This document shows positions 20,999 to 33,400 of a stretch of DNA of 64,000 nt, one piece after another. The stretch spans positions 137,591,806 through 137,655,805 of the forward strand of contig NC_091133.1 in the NCBI RefSeq assembly GCF_040183065.1. The letters are read 5' to 3'. Position 1 is the first letter of the stretch, and each line of letters starts with the position of its first letter. The notes beneath the pieces were generated by a model. That model saw only the letters and a list, made by a program, of their open reading frames with translations, made no database searches and was not told the origin of the DNA. This stretch comes from Periplaneta americana. Lineage: Eukaryota; Arthropoda; Insecta; Blattodea; Blattidae. Both the position numbers and the translations under genes were made by a program.

Positions 20999-23471
20999 TT
21001 AACCCTCAAGCAGGGGCACTGGTCAATAATGATACCACTCTTAATATATTTCGAATTTTTGACGCAGCAATGGTCAGGAAATGCGACACTATTCTCAAAT
21101 TTAATCCTAACAAGTATGTCAGTTGAGTTGTTGGCATTTCTGTGTTGATAGACAAGTAGTGTGTAACATTTAAAACAGAGACAACGCAAATGGATCAAAT
21201 CTGCACCGCGCTCTCAGTCAAGTGTCATGTAAACTAATAATTTTACTATATTTCAGGTTTCTGTGTGTGCGTATATAGTACATTATATTATATAAGTAGC
21301 CTATATATTATATATGTATCATATATTTTATATTGTATATGGCATAGTTTATATTGTATATTCTGCAATACATATTATAAATAATTTATTATTATAGGCC
21401 TATATATTATTTTATTCATATCCAAACACAGGCTTACAAATACTCAGCATCTGATTCTAAAGGCTGATGAAGAAATTCAGGCAGTGATGAATGAATTGTC
21501 AGATGACAATGACGATCCTCCTCCTGATGTAGATGAGAGGGAAATTATCAATAATGACAATGCAGATCACTATTCAGACTCTGAAATAGGATACACCGGC
21601 TCTTCTTACAATGAGGGTTTAGAGGATAATGAAAATTTTTATGTTGGGAGAGACAAAGTGGCGTAAGACTCCACACTCCACATCAAGCAAAACCAAAACG
21701 AAGAACATCATGAATATTTTTCCAGGACCAAAGGGGAATGCGTGGGTAGTAAGTAGTGAAATGAAGGCTTTTTCTTGCATCATGGATGATAATATAATTG
21801 AACATATAAATCGCTATACAAACCTGTTTATTGAAAGAAAACAAATTGATACTAACTTCACCAGAGATAGGAGATGTAGGGAAGTGTAAAGGAGTGAAAT
21901 ACTTGCTTTACTGTACGTGACAGGGACTAAGAAAGGAAGTCACACAAATGTGCTAGAACTCTGGTCATCTGATGAATCTGGCATACAAATTTTGAGAGCC
22001 TGTATGAATTATGACAGATTTTTGTAGATTTTCAGATTCATCAGATTCGATGACAAAAGCACGAGCTGATAAATTAGCTAACATTCATACAATACTTGAT
22101 TCATTCACAGAGACCTGCAAAACGTGTTACAATCCTGGCGAAATCATCAAAATTGATGAAGAATTGGAACAGCTTGGTGGCAGGTGTAATTTTATTCAAT
22201 ACATTCCCAACAAACCTGCTAAGTATGGGGTTAACATTTTTGCCCTATGTGACACTAAGACTTTCTTCACATCCAACATAGAGGTGTATTGTGGAGAAAC
22301 AACATGATGGACCATTTCATGCTTCTAACAAGCCGCTTGACATCGTAGAGACTGGTGCTGCCATTTGCTCATTCCAATAGGAACCTAACAACATACAATT
22401 GGTACACAAGCTATCCATTAGGTTTATCTCTATTGAAGGGCATGACAATTATAGGAACTGTGCGAAAAGATAAAAGGGAAATTCCATCTCAATTTCTGCC
22501 ACACAAAGATCGGGAGGTAGGTACAAGTATATTTGGCTATCATATGTTCCGAAAAGGAACAAATCAGTTCTACTATTGTCCACTATGCACGACCAAGGAG
22601 TGATTGACAATGAAATAAAAAACCTGAAGTAATTTTAGATTACAACACGACAAAGGGGGGGGGGGTGTGGATATTGTGGACCAGTTATGTATGACATACA
22701 CTGTTTCACATGTAACAAGAAAGTGGCCACTAGTGTTTTTTTATGCTTTACTAAATGTGGCAGGTATCAATGCTTATATTATTTTTAAGGCTAATTTGGA
22801 AAACAAGCCAGTTATTCGGAGAGAATTTTTTAAGAATTTAGTTCTTCAACTGATGAAACCCTTGCTCATTGAGAGATCAATGACTGTTTCCTTACTCTCA
22901 GACATCAAAGCATTTCTACAGTTGTACAAACCTCCAGAAGAAGAATTGCATCAGAATGTAGACGAACCTCCAATGAAGAAAAGGAGTAGGTGCATGCCTT
23001 GCAAGAATAAGTGGACGCAGATAAAATGCAACACTATCGAAAGGAAGGAAGCTAAGGTTCGTGTACTGCGAAAAACTGATAGGTTTAATCAAGCAAAAAA
23101 GCAACTCTTATTGATATGTACCAGTAATGTAGTAACTGTTACTGACAAATACACCACGAAATGTACAACAATTGATAATATTTGCAAATAAGTTTGTAAC
23201 TACTGTAGTGAGAATAAAAATACAATATAATAAACAGATAATAATTATTAAATTTTTTCTTTATCCTTTTCATTAAATCTATTGAAAATTGAACTAAATG
23301 ACTGAAGAACCTCAACAAAAGAGTAGAACACTAATAACATTATTTCGATAAGAAAAAAGTTAATAAGACATATTATTAAAAAAAGTTATACGTGAAATAA
23401 ATGAGTGGTATCAAATCTGCACCACATCCCTGCTCGTGCTACAGAAGTTGGCACCCTTGCTTGAGGGTTAA
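20999..23471 (+). mobile_element. piggyBac element flanked by TTAA
   Basis: TTAA at 20999-21002 and 23468-23471 flank inverted termini: CCCTCAAGCAGGGGCACT on the left, and the complement of CCCTCAAGCAAGGGTGCC on the right. TTAA duplication and a CCCT/CCCY start are piggyBac hallmarks. A subterminal motif, ATCAAATCTGCACC, occurs near both ends (about 21194 and 23410). The interior encodes a broken piggyBac transposase. Element length is 2.47 kb, the size of a full element. Confidence 0.93.
21484..23191 (+). pseudogene. piggyBac transposase, multiply frameshifted
   Basis: An acidic N-terminus (21484-21666) is followed by the catalytic region. IDEELEQLGGRC..FIQYIPNKPAKYG near 22155-22240 holds the first conserved Asp of the DDD triad. 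The MDIVDQLCMTYTVSHVTRKWP block at 22667 (a VDxxDQ motif) holds a later one, and FYALLNVAGINAYIIF follows. The C-terminus has a cysteine-rich stretch (CMPCKNKW) where piggyBac enzymes carry a zinc-binding domain. Breaks include a G-run at 22656-22667, stops near 21665 and 21890, and frame changes near 22300 and 22600. It would cut and paste at TTAA but cannot be made in full. Confidence 0.9.
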
Positions 23472-24296
23472 AACTTCTCACAGTCACAGTATTAAATGTA
23501 TAATCTTCGTGCAAGATGATGAGTTCATACCGATTATAATACAGATTATGCCAATTCTAACACAATTATGTTTGTTGAAGTTAATAGGATGAATCACTAA
23601 ATAAACATATTCAATTTATGACAAATACAGTACTATGTTCAATATCTGACAAAGTAATCTTACTTTTGCTTCACCATTACAGTTTTGTACGATGTCAAAA
23701 ACTTATATAGAGATATTGAGGAAAATGAATGTTTTTAACATTCATTTATTCATTCATTCAGTGTTCTGCCCAAGAACAGGTCTTTCACTGCAAACCCAGC
23801 TTCTCCAATCTTTCCTATTTTCTGCCTTCCTCTTTGTCTCCTCATATAATCCATATACATGTTTGCAGTCTTTCTTGGAAAAGATAAATGCAGTAGCTTT
23901 CTGCACACCACTCTCTTTTTCACAACTTAAAAGATCTCGGAGAGCTCCAGCGTGGAAGTGGAAAGAGTGGATTTGACTAATTAGGCCCTCCGGACTTCAC
24001 CAAAATTCACCACAAGGGTTAAATATCAGTTCTATATCAGGGTTTTTGACCTGATCAGAGACTGGGAAATACAATTACCCTTTGCCCCTCTTTTTTAGCA
24101 TTATGAATTCAAAAATTTGTTTATGACATTTCCTCTTTCTTTATCTCTGAACAAATAAACAATTTAGAAGAATTATGTTCATAATTAGTATTTATTAATC
24201 AATATCACTATTTTTACTGAAAGAAACACATGTACACACAATGTCACAAAACAGGAATGTGCTGAAACATTCTAACAATTTTATTGCCTTTCCTTA
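23472..24296. other. Intergenic DNA with a possible decayed repeat
   Basis: The stretch 23745-23870 (GTTCTGCCCAAGAACAGGTC, TTCTGCCTTCCTCTTTGTCTCC) is of a type often seen as interspersed repeats in cockroach-like genomes, but there is no second copy here. No gene is seen. Confidence 0.4.
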
Positions 24297-24298
24297 TA

Positions 24299-25004
24299 CA
24301 GGTGCGCAATGACTCACGTGATTTTAAAAACGTTATCATGGGTGACTGACTAGATTTATTCACCTTTATCACAGACGAACGCAAAGTATACATACAAGCA
24401 TTTAGTTTACAAGCAATTTAACTGAATGAACAGTCCTTATTTTGCGAAAATAACGTCCTGCAAATGACCACCATCCTTCTGTACGCAATTGGTAAGTCGT
24501 TTCCTAACATCACCCATTACTCTTTGCAGCATCTCCACAGGAATTCGTTCAATTTCTTCCCTAATTCGGTGTTTCAACTCCTGAATCGTGTGTGGTGCTG
24601 AGTACTAAAAACATGAGATTTCAAGTACTCCCAGAGAAAGAAGTCACAGGCTGAAAGATCGGGAGAGCTAGCCGGCCATCCGATATCCCCGTGTCTGGAG
24701 ATAATATGGTTAGAAAGAAATTCCTCACAGCTCAAAGTTACGAACCCAGGTCTTGATGGCATGAGATGATGGGAACAACATGATTGCAATGAATCCCGAA
24801 CTCTCTCCGAAATTCACTCTGAGCAATCACATAACTGTCGCTGTTTTTGTAAAATGCTTTTACAGCATAACCACGTTGCGCTCCTGACCACAACTCCATT
24901 GTAACTGAAATGCTTTACCAGATGGCGTCACCCTCATTCCCACCATTCAAGCCAAAGCAAAATAAGTGCTGCTGCAAAATCGTCCGATTCACTGCCACAC
25001 CTTG
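24299..25004 (-). mobile_element. Internally deleted Tc1/mariner-like transposon
   Basis: TA lies at both edges (24297-24298 and 25005-25006). The termini are short inverted repeats, CAGGTGCG on the left and the complement of CAAGGTGTGG on the right. The 706-bp interior holds the first and last parts of a transposase gene joined without the middle. This is a deletion derivative that could have been moved in trans. Confidence 0.78.
24456..24899 (-). pseudogene. Tc1/mariner-like transposase, core deleted
   Basis: The start ATG at 24897-24899 opens MELWSGAQRGYAVKAFYKN, an N-terminal helix-turn-helix of an arthropod mariner-like transposase, leading in shifted frame to HAIKTWVRNFE. It then jumps directly to ISRHGDIGWPASSPDLSACD, the block around the last catalytic position, and continues through FFLWEYLKS to the C-terminal VMGDVRKRLTNCVQKDGGH. 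About half of the usual ~340 residues, including the first two catalytic acidic residues, is missing. Confidence 0.82.
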
Positions 25005-25005
25005 T

Positions 25006-25682
25006 ATAAGTAACAAGACTGAACTCAACTGTAAAAACCATCCATTACAAAATGTGTGCTATAACATAAACGGAAAACTTCAGACAATATTTTAACTGAT
25101 AAGAAGATTACACAAATTGTTCAACACAAACAGATATGCGGCTCTTCATTCACCAATATTTTAAATAATATTACACTTTATCCACAACTTATGATATTTT
25201 TATTCACGTCTTCAACAATTTCCAAAAACGACAAAACTCTATTTTATTATTATTGAGAACACTGTAACCACTACACTACTTCCCTGTCAGTAACTAACAA
25301 TAAGTTACAGTCTAAATCTGGTAGTACTGTAAGTAGAACATTAATAAAAACAAACCATAATAATAATAACTTCTCACGAAGAAAGGGACACATCTGCCTG
25401 ACAGACAGTGACCATTCAGATTCAGATTACAAACATACAAGAATTTAATTTAATTAACATGAACACTACTAATTTGGAAACTAATATTACCAACTATAAA
25501 ACCGCTATAAAATTTTGATACAATCACATTAATATGTAGAATACAAATGAATTTAGTATAAGTATAGAACTGAATTGTTACTATGTGTAACACACTATCA
25601 AATAAACAATACAACATTACAAGGCTACTTAATTTCATATAAGAACATAATGTTATAAGTGGACTTCCTTCTCTTTTTTCTT
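25006..25682. other. AT-rich intergenic DNA, no gene seen
   Basis: No recognisable feature; open frames are low-complexity. Confidence 0.6.
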
Positions 25683-25850
25683 TCAAGCTGGTTATTTAAC
25701 AATACTGTATCAACTACTAGGTCATTTAGCGTCACTGGAATTCATAATAGCAAGATAGTATTTTGCAAGACAAGGCCTAGGATTCGTCAAAGATTATCTG
25801 ACATTCTCCTTAGAGAAAACCCAATCAGGTAAGTGGACAAACATGCCTAC
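25683..25850 (-). mobile_element. Degraded SINE of the 12.8 kb family
   Basis: TCAACTACTAGGTCATTTAGCGTC at 25710 and GATTCGTCAAAGATTATCTGACATT at 25791 match the body of the SINE at 50767-50915. GAAAACCCAATCAGG marks the region next to the tRNA-like head. The head itself is mostly lost. Confidence 0.7.
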
Positions 25851-25884
25851 TGCCTGAGCTATGTCATCTTGTATTTAACATGAA

Positions 25885-26199
25885 TTAGGAAGAGGTCTTG
25901 GAATTCTGAGAGCTGAATGGGAAGCCAGTATTCAACACTATAACATGTGTAGGCGACTGACGTGAGATATCTAGAAGAGGAAAAGAAAAATCTCTCACGC
26001 ATCCTCTGAATACATCAATGCCATCAAGATGTCTTGCAACGTCACCACAGTGAGATGTCTCTGGCAGAACCTTCAGTACTACCCGTTGTCGCCATCCCAG
26101 CTGCAGCGAGACAAACACTTGGCCACACACTGGGATTTTGAAAGAAGGGGGAGTTACTGCGTAACAACAGACACCATCATGCCCGTACAACAATTGCCA
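25885..26199. other. Open on both strands, unassigned
   Basis: Moderately GC-richer, with open frames on both strands (plus 26029-26232; minus 25885-26193) that run into the LINE fragment at 26200. The plus frame may be further decayed LINE coding sequence. No motif decides. Confidence 0.3.
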
Positions 26200-26578
26200 C
26201 CTGCTAAGAAACAGAGGATGGGAAGTACATGAGGAGATTCATTGTGTGTCTGAAGATGATTCTCATAGAAGAGTGGATATAATTGCCATCAATAGAAGAA
26301 CCTAGAAAGCAATGGTCTTAGATCCTACAATTTGCTTTGAGCGAGACACGAATCAGGCACTGCAGATAAATGATGACAAGCGAACTAAATATGTACCTTG
26401 CCTTCCTTACCTCAGTGAAAAATATGGCATTTCACTTTACAACTGGGATGTTACAGGCTTACTATTTGGAGCAAGGAGTTGTTTACCAAAGTTTACATGT
26501 AATATCCTTAAATCTTTTAAAATTCCCTTTTATGAGGTTCAGAAGATTGTGATGGAAATTTTGAAGGTCTCTCTTTAA
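26200..26578 (+). pseudogene. LINE ORF C-terminus with R2-like endonuclease motif
   Basis: In one frame with one stop it reads WEVHEEIHCVSEDDSHRRVD, IIAINRR, then MVLDPTICFERDTNQA, then KYGISLYNWDVTGLLFGARS. The arrangement R-R-x-D-I-I-A...V-x-D-P-T resembles the PD-(D/E)xK-type endonuclease at the C-terminus of R2-like non-LTR retrotransposons. That domain would nick the target site. Only the last ~120 codons are present; no RT is seen upstream. Confidence 0.6.
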
Positions 26579-26589
26579 ATTCTATACTA

Positions 26590-27033
26590 TCATTTATATG
26601 TTAACACATAATTTTTTTGTTTTAATGTACAAATCGAATAATTATTTGACAAGAAGGTGTACGATCATCCTCTCCTCCTCTACTACTTCTTATAGTGGCT
26701 GTTACTCGCCAGGTGGATGGTACATTGGAAGATTAGATGTGCGCAGTGGAAGACTTTTAGAAATAAATAGTGTGAATTTGTATAACAGATATAATTAACA
26801 ATAACAGATAACAATATACATGAATGATAAATGAAATAACACATTTAAGTATGAAATTAAATGAATGTGAATATAACAAGTTAATCTGAATAAGTACCAA
26901 AGCAATGACTGAATCGTGGAGAGTTTAAGTACACTGGGCAAACATACTTATGAGTCGTAATACAATCTAATACGCCCATCTCTCAATAATCAATTACTGA
27001 CCCATTAATCATTTAGTCATTAAAACATTCTCT

Positions 27034-27091
<58 letters not shown>

Positions 27092-28030
27092 CTTGATATA
27101 AACCTCAACATGAACGCCCAGTCAGTACACTAACTCATAACACTCATAACACATGGCCCATTCAATTATAGATAACATAACATCTGATTAACCAAACTCA
27201 ACATACACATGAACTCAGTATAACACAAAGAATTTACCCAGTACGAACTGTCACATGACTGATCACTATATAAATTACCAATTCCACATCCGTCTCACAT
27301 AAACTGTGCAGATAGCACTAACAACAATCTCTGTACTTTACAATAAAACAATGCCCACGAAAGAGAGAGAGATACGATATGTGATAAGTAACCGACAATA
27401 ATTTCAAATACCAATGATCATTTGAATAGCAACGGAAAGTCAATGCACTCAATTCCAGAATACCGGCGTGGAAACCAATAATAATCAAAATGGAGTAGGA
27501 AATACTAGAATAGATAAATGAGGCCCATACTATTATACTTCATTACAGCGTCAAATACGATGCAACCCAAAAGATCGTAATCACTACGCTATTACCCAAA
27601 CCGTCTTGGAACATCAAAACCTCGCATATCAAATTATATTTCCTCACATAATCCCCTAATACAATACAACCTCCAATATCACAATACATCACTTCACGTA
27701 ATCGCAATTACTTAACCCAAGACGTATCATCACCGAGTGATTTCCAATACATGATCCTGCACAATATCTCAAACACATATAACCAAAAATGAGAATATCA
27801 CAACCCAAAGTTGCCTACTCCAATAATTACACACCTGATACAACTTAATGCCGCGCTAAATCCCAAAATATATTCATTTCAAACAAGGTTCCATAAAGTC
27901 CGTAAATACTCAAGTGAAATATAATGACACACTATTCTCGAACAATCTACCAGGATGAACTTAAGTTACCAAAGTAGAATACAGTTCGAGCTCCACTTCC
28001 CGAGTGCATGTCGATTGCCTAAAAGAAACT
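26590..28030. other. AT-rich intergenic DNA with a (TA)n tract
   Basis: No gene is seen. The sequence from 26800 to 27950 is strongly A-rich on the plus strand. Confidence 0.6.
27036..27090. repeat. (TA)n microsatellite
   Basis: About 27 uninterrupted TA units; self-complementary and likely length-variable. Confidence 0.97.
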
Positions 28031-28041
28031 GTCGATATGGG

Positions 28042-28132
28042 CTCCGACTTCTGAGTGATGTTACCCCTACGGCCTCCGGCTGCTGAGTGATGTTATCCCT
28101 ACGGCCTCTGGCTCCTGAGTGAAGTAACATAT
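28042..28132 (+). repeat. 33-bp minisatellite, about 2.8 copies
   Basis: Units start at 28042, 28075 and 28108, each close to CTCCGGCT.CTGAGTGATGTTA then CCCCTACGGC. Confidence 0.85.
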
Positions 28133-28139
28133 GACTGCC

Positions 28140-28559
28140 CGTAACCAAGCAAACTCACTTTCCCTCTCTCCTCGTCTGACGTAATCAACCGGCCCACAGT
28201 ATAATTTGGATAAGAAAATGAAGGGATTCATAGCGCTATCTATAATATGACGTCTGAGAGCACTCTGTCGGACGAAGTGACGTACTAGATGAACAGCTAC
28301 GATGTCGGGCACGGCTCATATTTTACTCGTCTCATTTCCCTTTATCTTTATATGTTTGTTAATTCCAGATCCCAGTGGTCAATCTCACTTGAGGACGGAC
28401 GATTTTAAATAAATCTTAGTAGTATGAAATTTATCTGGTAGAAAATATAATGGCTCTACCTCTCATCTCCTTTCTTGCAAATTGTCATTCTGTCTTGGAT
28501 TGATTGTAGTCATTTATAGATTGTTCAGGAACACTCGGAATGTCAGGCTTTGTTGATTT
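28140..28559. other. Intergenic DNA, no gene seen
   Basis: No motif or repeat could be assigned. Confidence 0.5.
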
Positions 28560-29040
28560 TTCTACTAGAAGAAATGCAGGTTGAAGTCTTTCATAGGCAC
28601 AATATCTAAAAGTTCCTCCTCTACTTTCAGAGCATTACTCGTATCCCTAACAAAGATTGCAAGTATATCAGTACTCTCATCAATACTTAATGAGAAAGCA
28701 ACAAAATTTTGTGTCAAATCACGAAGTTGATTCAAATACTGTCTGCAAATTCTTGCACATGCTGCACTATGGTAGATGAGGATAAACTTACTGACTGTAG
28801 TCCTCTACTTCTGGGATTAATTTCTCAGCTGCATCAATTCAAAAGCCTCCTCTCCTTCGGTGAATGAACGCATGTTTAGTTAACAATCCAGCGTACACTT
28901 TTATGCTCATTGTATGACTTAATATATGCAAGTATAGGTAACACCATTTCCCTGCTATCACTTCTCAATGCTTTACCTTGTTTGCGCTTACTTTCCATTG
29001 CACTTGTCACACTTGTAAAATCACTTGCTGACAACACAGC
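28560..29040 (-). pseudogene. hAT-type transposase fragment
   Basis: The minus strand at 28570-28760 reads NFVAFSLSIDESTDI, then LAIFVRDTSNALKVEEELLD and IVPMKDF. SxDESTD...xAIFxRG...EELLxxxPMKD is the catalytic start of a hAT transposase lineage also seen in GTF2I-repeat and SCAND3-type domesticated genes. Upstream (28800-28850) is a decayed SLSSSTIVQHVQE. Stops and deletions are frequent. No termini were found. Confidence 0.72.
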
Positions 29041-29049
29041 TTTACACTG

Positions 29050-29162
29050 TACTGACCTAGGATGACTCCTGGGGGGGTTCGATACCCAGCCCTGGAATGA
29101 TTTTTCCCTTAAAATTATTCAAATCAGCTTGACAGGGAGCTATACCTGAAAGCCAGATTTGC
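29050..29162 (+). mobile_element. tRNA-derived SINE, third family, truncated copy
   Basis: GGTTCGATACCCAGCCCTGG is followed by the body GATTTTTCCCTTAAAATTATT and GACAGGGAGCTATA. The same body is at 29285-29440. The 5' part of the tRNA-like head is lost or altered. Confidence 0.75.
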
Positions 29163-29284
29163 ATAATACACGTTACTGTTCATTAACAGAAACCACAATT
29201 CAAGTCATACAGAGTTTGTGTGCACTCAATGTTGGATCTTTAATGGTTTGTCAGCCCATTTTGAGATAGGATATACAGGGAATT

Positions 29285-29440
29285 CAGTCAGATGTCTGGT
29301 AGAGTTGCTGGCTAGCTCAGCTGGTACATTCAGCCAAACATCCCAGGTTCGATACCTGGCCTCGGAACAATTTTTCCCTTGAAATTATTCAAATCAACTT
29401 CACAGGGAGTTATATATCTGAAAGCTAGATTTGCACTTTT
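29285..29440 (+). mobile_element. tRNA-derived SINE, third family
   Basis: A clear tRNA-like head: A box in GGCTAGCTCAGCTGGTA, a short anticodon-arm region, and B box GGTTCGATACC at 29347-29357. The body is AATTTTTCCCTTGAAATTATT. The head is close to a real tRNA promoter but lacks a paired acceptor stem. Confidence 0.8.
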
Positions 29441-29459
29441 ACTGCAATTACCCCCGAAA

Positions 29460-30051
29460 ATTATCATACATTATTATTAATTAATAGAAATTTATGAACT
29501 CTTAGTAACTGAGATACCGGACATTATTGCCTCACCTCTCATCTACATCGAATTTATATCTACCAGCATCCATAGGGCACCGTCTGTAGAAATCAGAACT
29601 CCATCATACAATGCTACAATGCCGAGAAAAAAAGAAAATAGATGCTGATGTACCATCGCAGCTCACCAAATACTATTGGGACACCCGCAGGAAAATGGAA
29701 GAAATCCAAGATCCGTAGCATTGATCAACAACAACAGTAACTGAGATTAATTCTAAAAGACAATAAAATAAAATTACACGACAGTGCTCTCTATTTAAGT
29801 TGTGTTATATGAAATAAAAATTAGATTATGGAAACATGAAATGATGAAAGGAATAGCCATAAGACCAATGCTCACAAGACTGTTCTGTTACATTGCACAT
29901 CTCGCTATACTCTCTGCAAACAACAGATGGAGACCACTTATTTAAGCTGTCAAGCAATAATGTACCTACCCAACTGAGAAAAGACATCCAAGATCATGAG
30001 CAACAGTAAACAACATATTAATTAGATACAAATTTATAGAAGTGAAAATGA
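29460..30051. other. Sequence downstream of LSM2, no gene seen
   Basis: AT-rich with no recognisable motif. It lies just beyond the inferred LSM2 poly(A) signal. Confidence 0.5.
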
Positions 30052-30068
30052 TTTATTCTGCCTTTAAT
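30052..30068 (-). terminator. LSM2 poly(A) signals
   Basis: On the minus strand, ATTAAA (30063-30068) and AATAAA (30052-30057) lie about 290-300 nt after the LSM2 stop codon. These are the first such hexamers I find downstream. Confidence 0.5.
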
Positions 30069-30352
30069 ATTTGACACAACAGAAAAATAATGACGAAAGA
30101 TAATTAAGAATAACATTTTGTCATTAGCAAAATAATTCATTACAAACCTGATTATATCCATTCTCATAATAACACTAGGCTATGTAAAAGAACGAACTTT
30201 TGCATTCTGTTGTTCATATAACATAATCCTTCACAGGAGGTAATTTTCAAACCTGCATACTTGAGGAAACTAAAAGTAAATGTTTATCTTTCATTTGATC
30301 CTCACGAACTTTCATTGTGCAATAAATACTTGGATTACCAAACACTTCATCA

Positions 30353-30478
30353 TTAGCGAGACTGCACTGCAGCTTCTTTCCTTGCAGCATCCTGTAGCAA
30401 TTGAGTATCTACTTCATCAGCTGGCAGTTGGACATACCGCACGACAGAGCCTCGAATGAAGCAGTTTTTTACTGATAA
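30353..30478 (-). CDS. LSM2: LSM2 coding exon 4 (last)
   Basis: 41 codons plus TAA at 30353-30355, preceded by a TTTTTCCAG acceptor. It carries Sm2 (IRGSVVRYVQLP) and the C-terminal helix region (TQLLQDAARKEA). The last residues (AVQSR) differ from the vertebrate tail, as is usual there. Confidence 0.95.
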   Translation of the reverse strand, partial: LSVKNCFIRGSVVRYVQLPADEVDTQLLQDAARKEAAVQSR

Positions 30479-33400
30479 CTGGAAAAATGTAATAACCAAT
30501 GTAAGTGTATATCTTCTTTTAAAGCAGTATTTAACATTTCCATAAAGGCCTAACAGAAGTCACATTTTAACCACACTGCTATTTATGTAACACTCCAAGA
30601 TGCATGCACAACTTAAATGTAGCCTACTATAGAGCAGAAAAGCCAAATGAACATGGCAACAACTTCTTTGCTTTCTGACAATGCTTTTTTCAGATTTTTC
30701 TGCTATATACACTTACTGATTTCTTGTGAATGTTATCTGGTTCATGGAATCATATCCATTTTTTGTTTCAATTATTCATCATTTTGTTGAATACCTAAAG
30801 TTCATGGGTTATGCAGACTTCAAAGTAAAAATATTCAGTCATCAAAAGCTAACACAAAATGGCTAAACAAAGAGTGATACATAAGTACCCTACACATTCA
30901 CAAAGAAACACGAGTGCAGATATTAGAAAAACACGAGAGTTACTGCGATAAATTAAGAAAAGAAACAGTTGCTATGTTCAGCCAACTGCTCACTTCTACA
31001 AAACTAAGAAGTGCACACTGTATTAGTGCTGATCATATTACTGCAATAAATTAAGAAAAGAAACAGTTGCTATGTTCACTTCTACAAAACTGACAAGTGC
31101 ACACTATATTAATGCTGATCATATTACTACAATAAATTAAGAAAAACAGTTGCTATGTTCAGCCCGCTGCTCACTTCTACATTCACATCTCCTAAAATGA
31201 TCTCACACTGACCTTTTAATGCCTTTAATATATGAGAATTTGTAGACAAGCAGTCTATCTTTCATTTACCTCATAAACAAAAATAGTCCCAAGAAATGAA
31301 ATCTGGAAAATAAGGTGACAATGCTTCACTAATCATTAGATCATTTAATGTCTTTACAATTCTGTTCATTGCAGTTACATTGACCTCCAACAAGTAGTTA
31401 GGCCTATAGACTTTTCTTGTTCTGTCAATTCGTTACAGAACAGAGTTAATATGTCAATAACATATCTTTCAGATTTCACAATCTCTTCATGCAACACCAA
31501 CTTCAATTTTCAAGTCAAATAAGAGAAAGTAGGGTGGGTCATGTGTTTAGTTGAGGGTACTGGCAACAATTTGCGTACTGTAAGTAGGCCTAATAGAAGT
31601 TTTCCAGTTTCTCCTCTTGATTTGATATTAATAACACTACACTTCTATGCCAAAGGTTCATACCAGATTGTTGTCATGGAAATTTTGGAATTTGCAAGTG
31701 TGATGGACTTTCTTCCACAAGTACTATATTTCTTCGAGATATTCTTTTGTAACACTGGTCATGATTGGTGGTTGAGCTATTGGAAATTGCTCCAGTCAAT
31801 CAAATATGAATAATTATTCGTATTTTGAATTTGCAGCCATCATATTCACTATTTCTCTTACATTTTCTCCTTTCATTATTCTAGTTACTGCTAGCTTCCT
31901 TGTGAGGTCGTTCATCTGATAATATGGCAACAAGCAAACTGTCAGGTAGTACATACAATGCGTTTCTTGCCAATGACTGCTTTATGCTCATGAGAAAGTG
32001 TGATAGTCGAATTGCCAAGAATAGAAATTTAGTGCCATAGTCACAGAAAGGTTGTTTATTTATGCTGAACCACACAGACTAAGCATACATCTGATCCACA
32101 AATTTGGCTACAACATGTAACTTTTTTAAGTGTCTTTCTGTGGAAATGGCCTATATTAATTCTTAATATTCTGTAGATGGTTATTCAGCAGGAATTATCC
32201 AGTTTCAAGGTTTCTTAGCTGTTGGATTTTCTTCACAATTTCCAGTATTCACAGCTTCACTTTTATTTCATATAAGTACTCAGAACGTTATTATCTAATG
32301 ATGGAGATTCTGCAGAAATTGAATAGTTTTCACACACTCCTTGTTGCTTCCTGATAGAACCAACAAACACATACGGTCCACTTGTGCACCCATATATTTC
32401 TTTCAGAAAATATAGAAGAAATATAATAAATAAATGCACCATTGCAAAGAAGGTCTTCCTACAACATCATCAAGATGGTGAGTAACTTCTACTTGAGCAC
32501 TTAAATTTGTGTTTGTGCCATCATAGCCAACAGCATCCGGAACTACATGATTTTTTTTTTTTAATGGTTCTGTAATAGAATACGCAATATTGTTCGCATT
32601 GCTGCTTTTTCTATAGCAGTTGTCTGGCTCAAATATAAAATAATGCTCCTCCATTTTAAATTCTTTATAGACTATGCATCCTTTTCTTGTAATCACTAGA
32701 GACCAGTCCTTTCTATCACCAAAGTAAATGCCTCTTGGTTTCACTTCCAGTTCTGTTTTATTTCTGTCACAACACTACGATTTTCTGCAACTTCTCTTTG
32801 AATTTTACTCTTATCAATTTCATTGGTAACATTATCTTCTGATGCAAAATTGAAGTTCTTTAGTATTGCAGTGGCGACCGCTGCAACTTTCTCAAATTAA
32901 CACCTGTTCTATCTTTGACATTAGCATGCACAGGCAGGATAATCTCATCTGTGACTGCATCTCCTTTTTCCAGATCTTGCTTCTGTTTCTAAAGGATATT
33001 TCTAGGCAAAATCAGAATCATTTTCTGAAGAAGAGATGCTCGTTCCCAGAGTGTATGATCACCTGACACATTCGATTGTTGATGTCAGAAGCTTCCTTGG
33101 AAGATCGCTATTTAGATTTTCTTTTTTCTCTTTCCTGGACTTTGTTTGTTGTCTCAGTATCCACAACACTAATAACACTTTTCTTCATCGTACTCTACTC
33201 GATAAGCAAGCTTTTTCAAGTTCAGGAATTTTATTGATTTCTTGCATTTACATGAAGTAAAGTCCAAACAGTTACAAAGCAGCTACATCAAAGAGTACAG
33301 TAGCATATATTTTAATGTAGGGCAGCATTTTACGAAGCTTCTCTTCTTTTCTTTTTTCTCCAATTTTTAGTACATTTTGCACTGCAGCATGGTATTTTTG

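Noticed and set aside
30940-31185. CRISPR-like array
   Set aside because: Only three long, variable tandem units in a eukaryotic intron; no short repeats with unique spacers.
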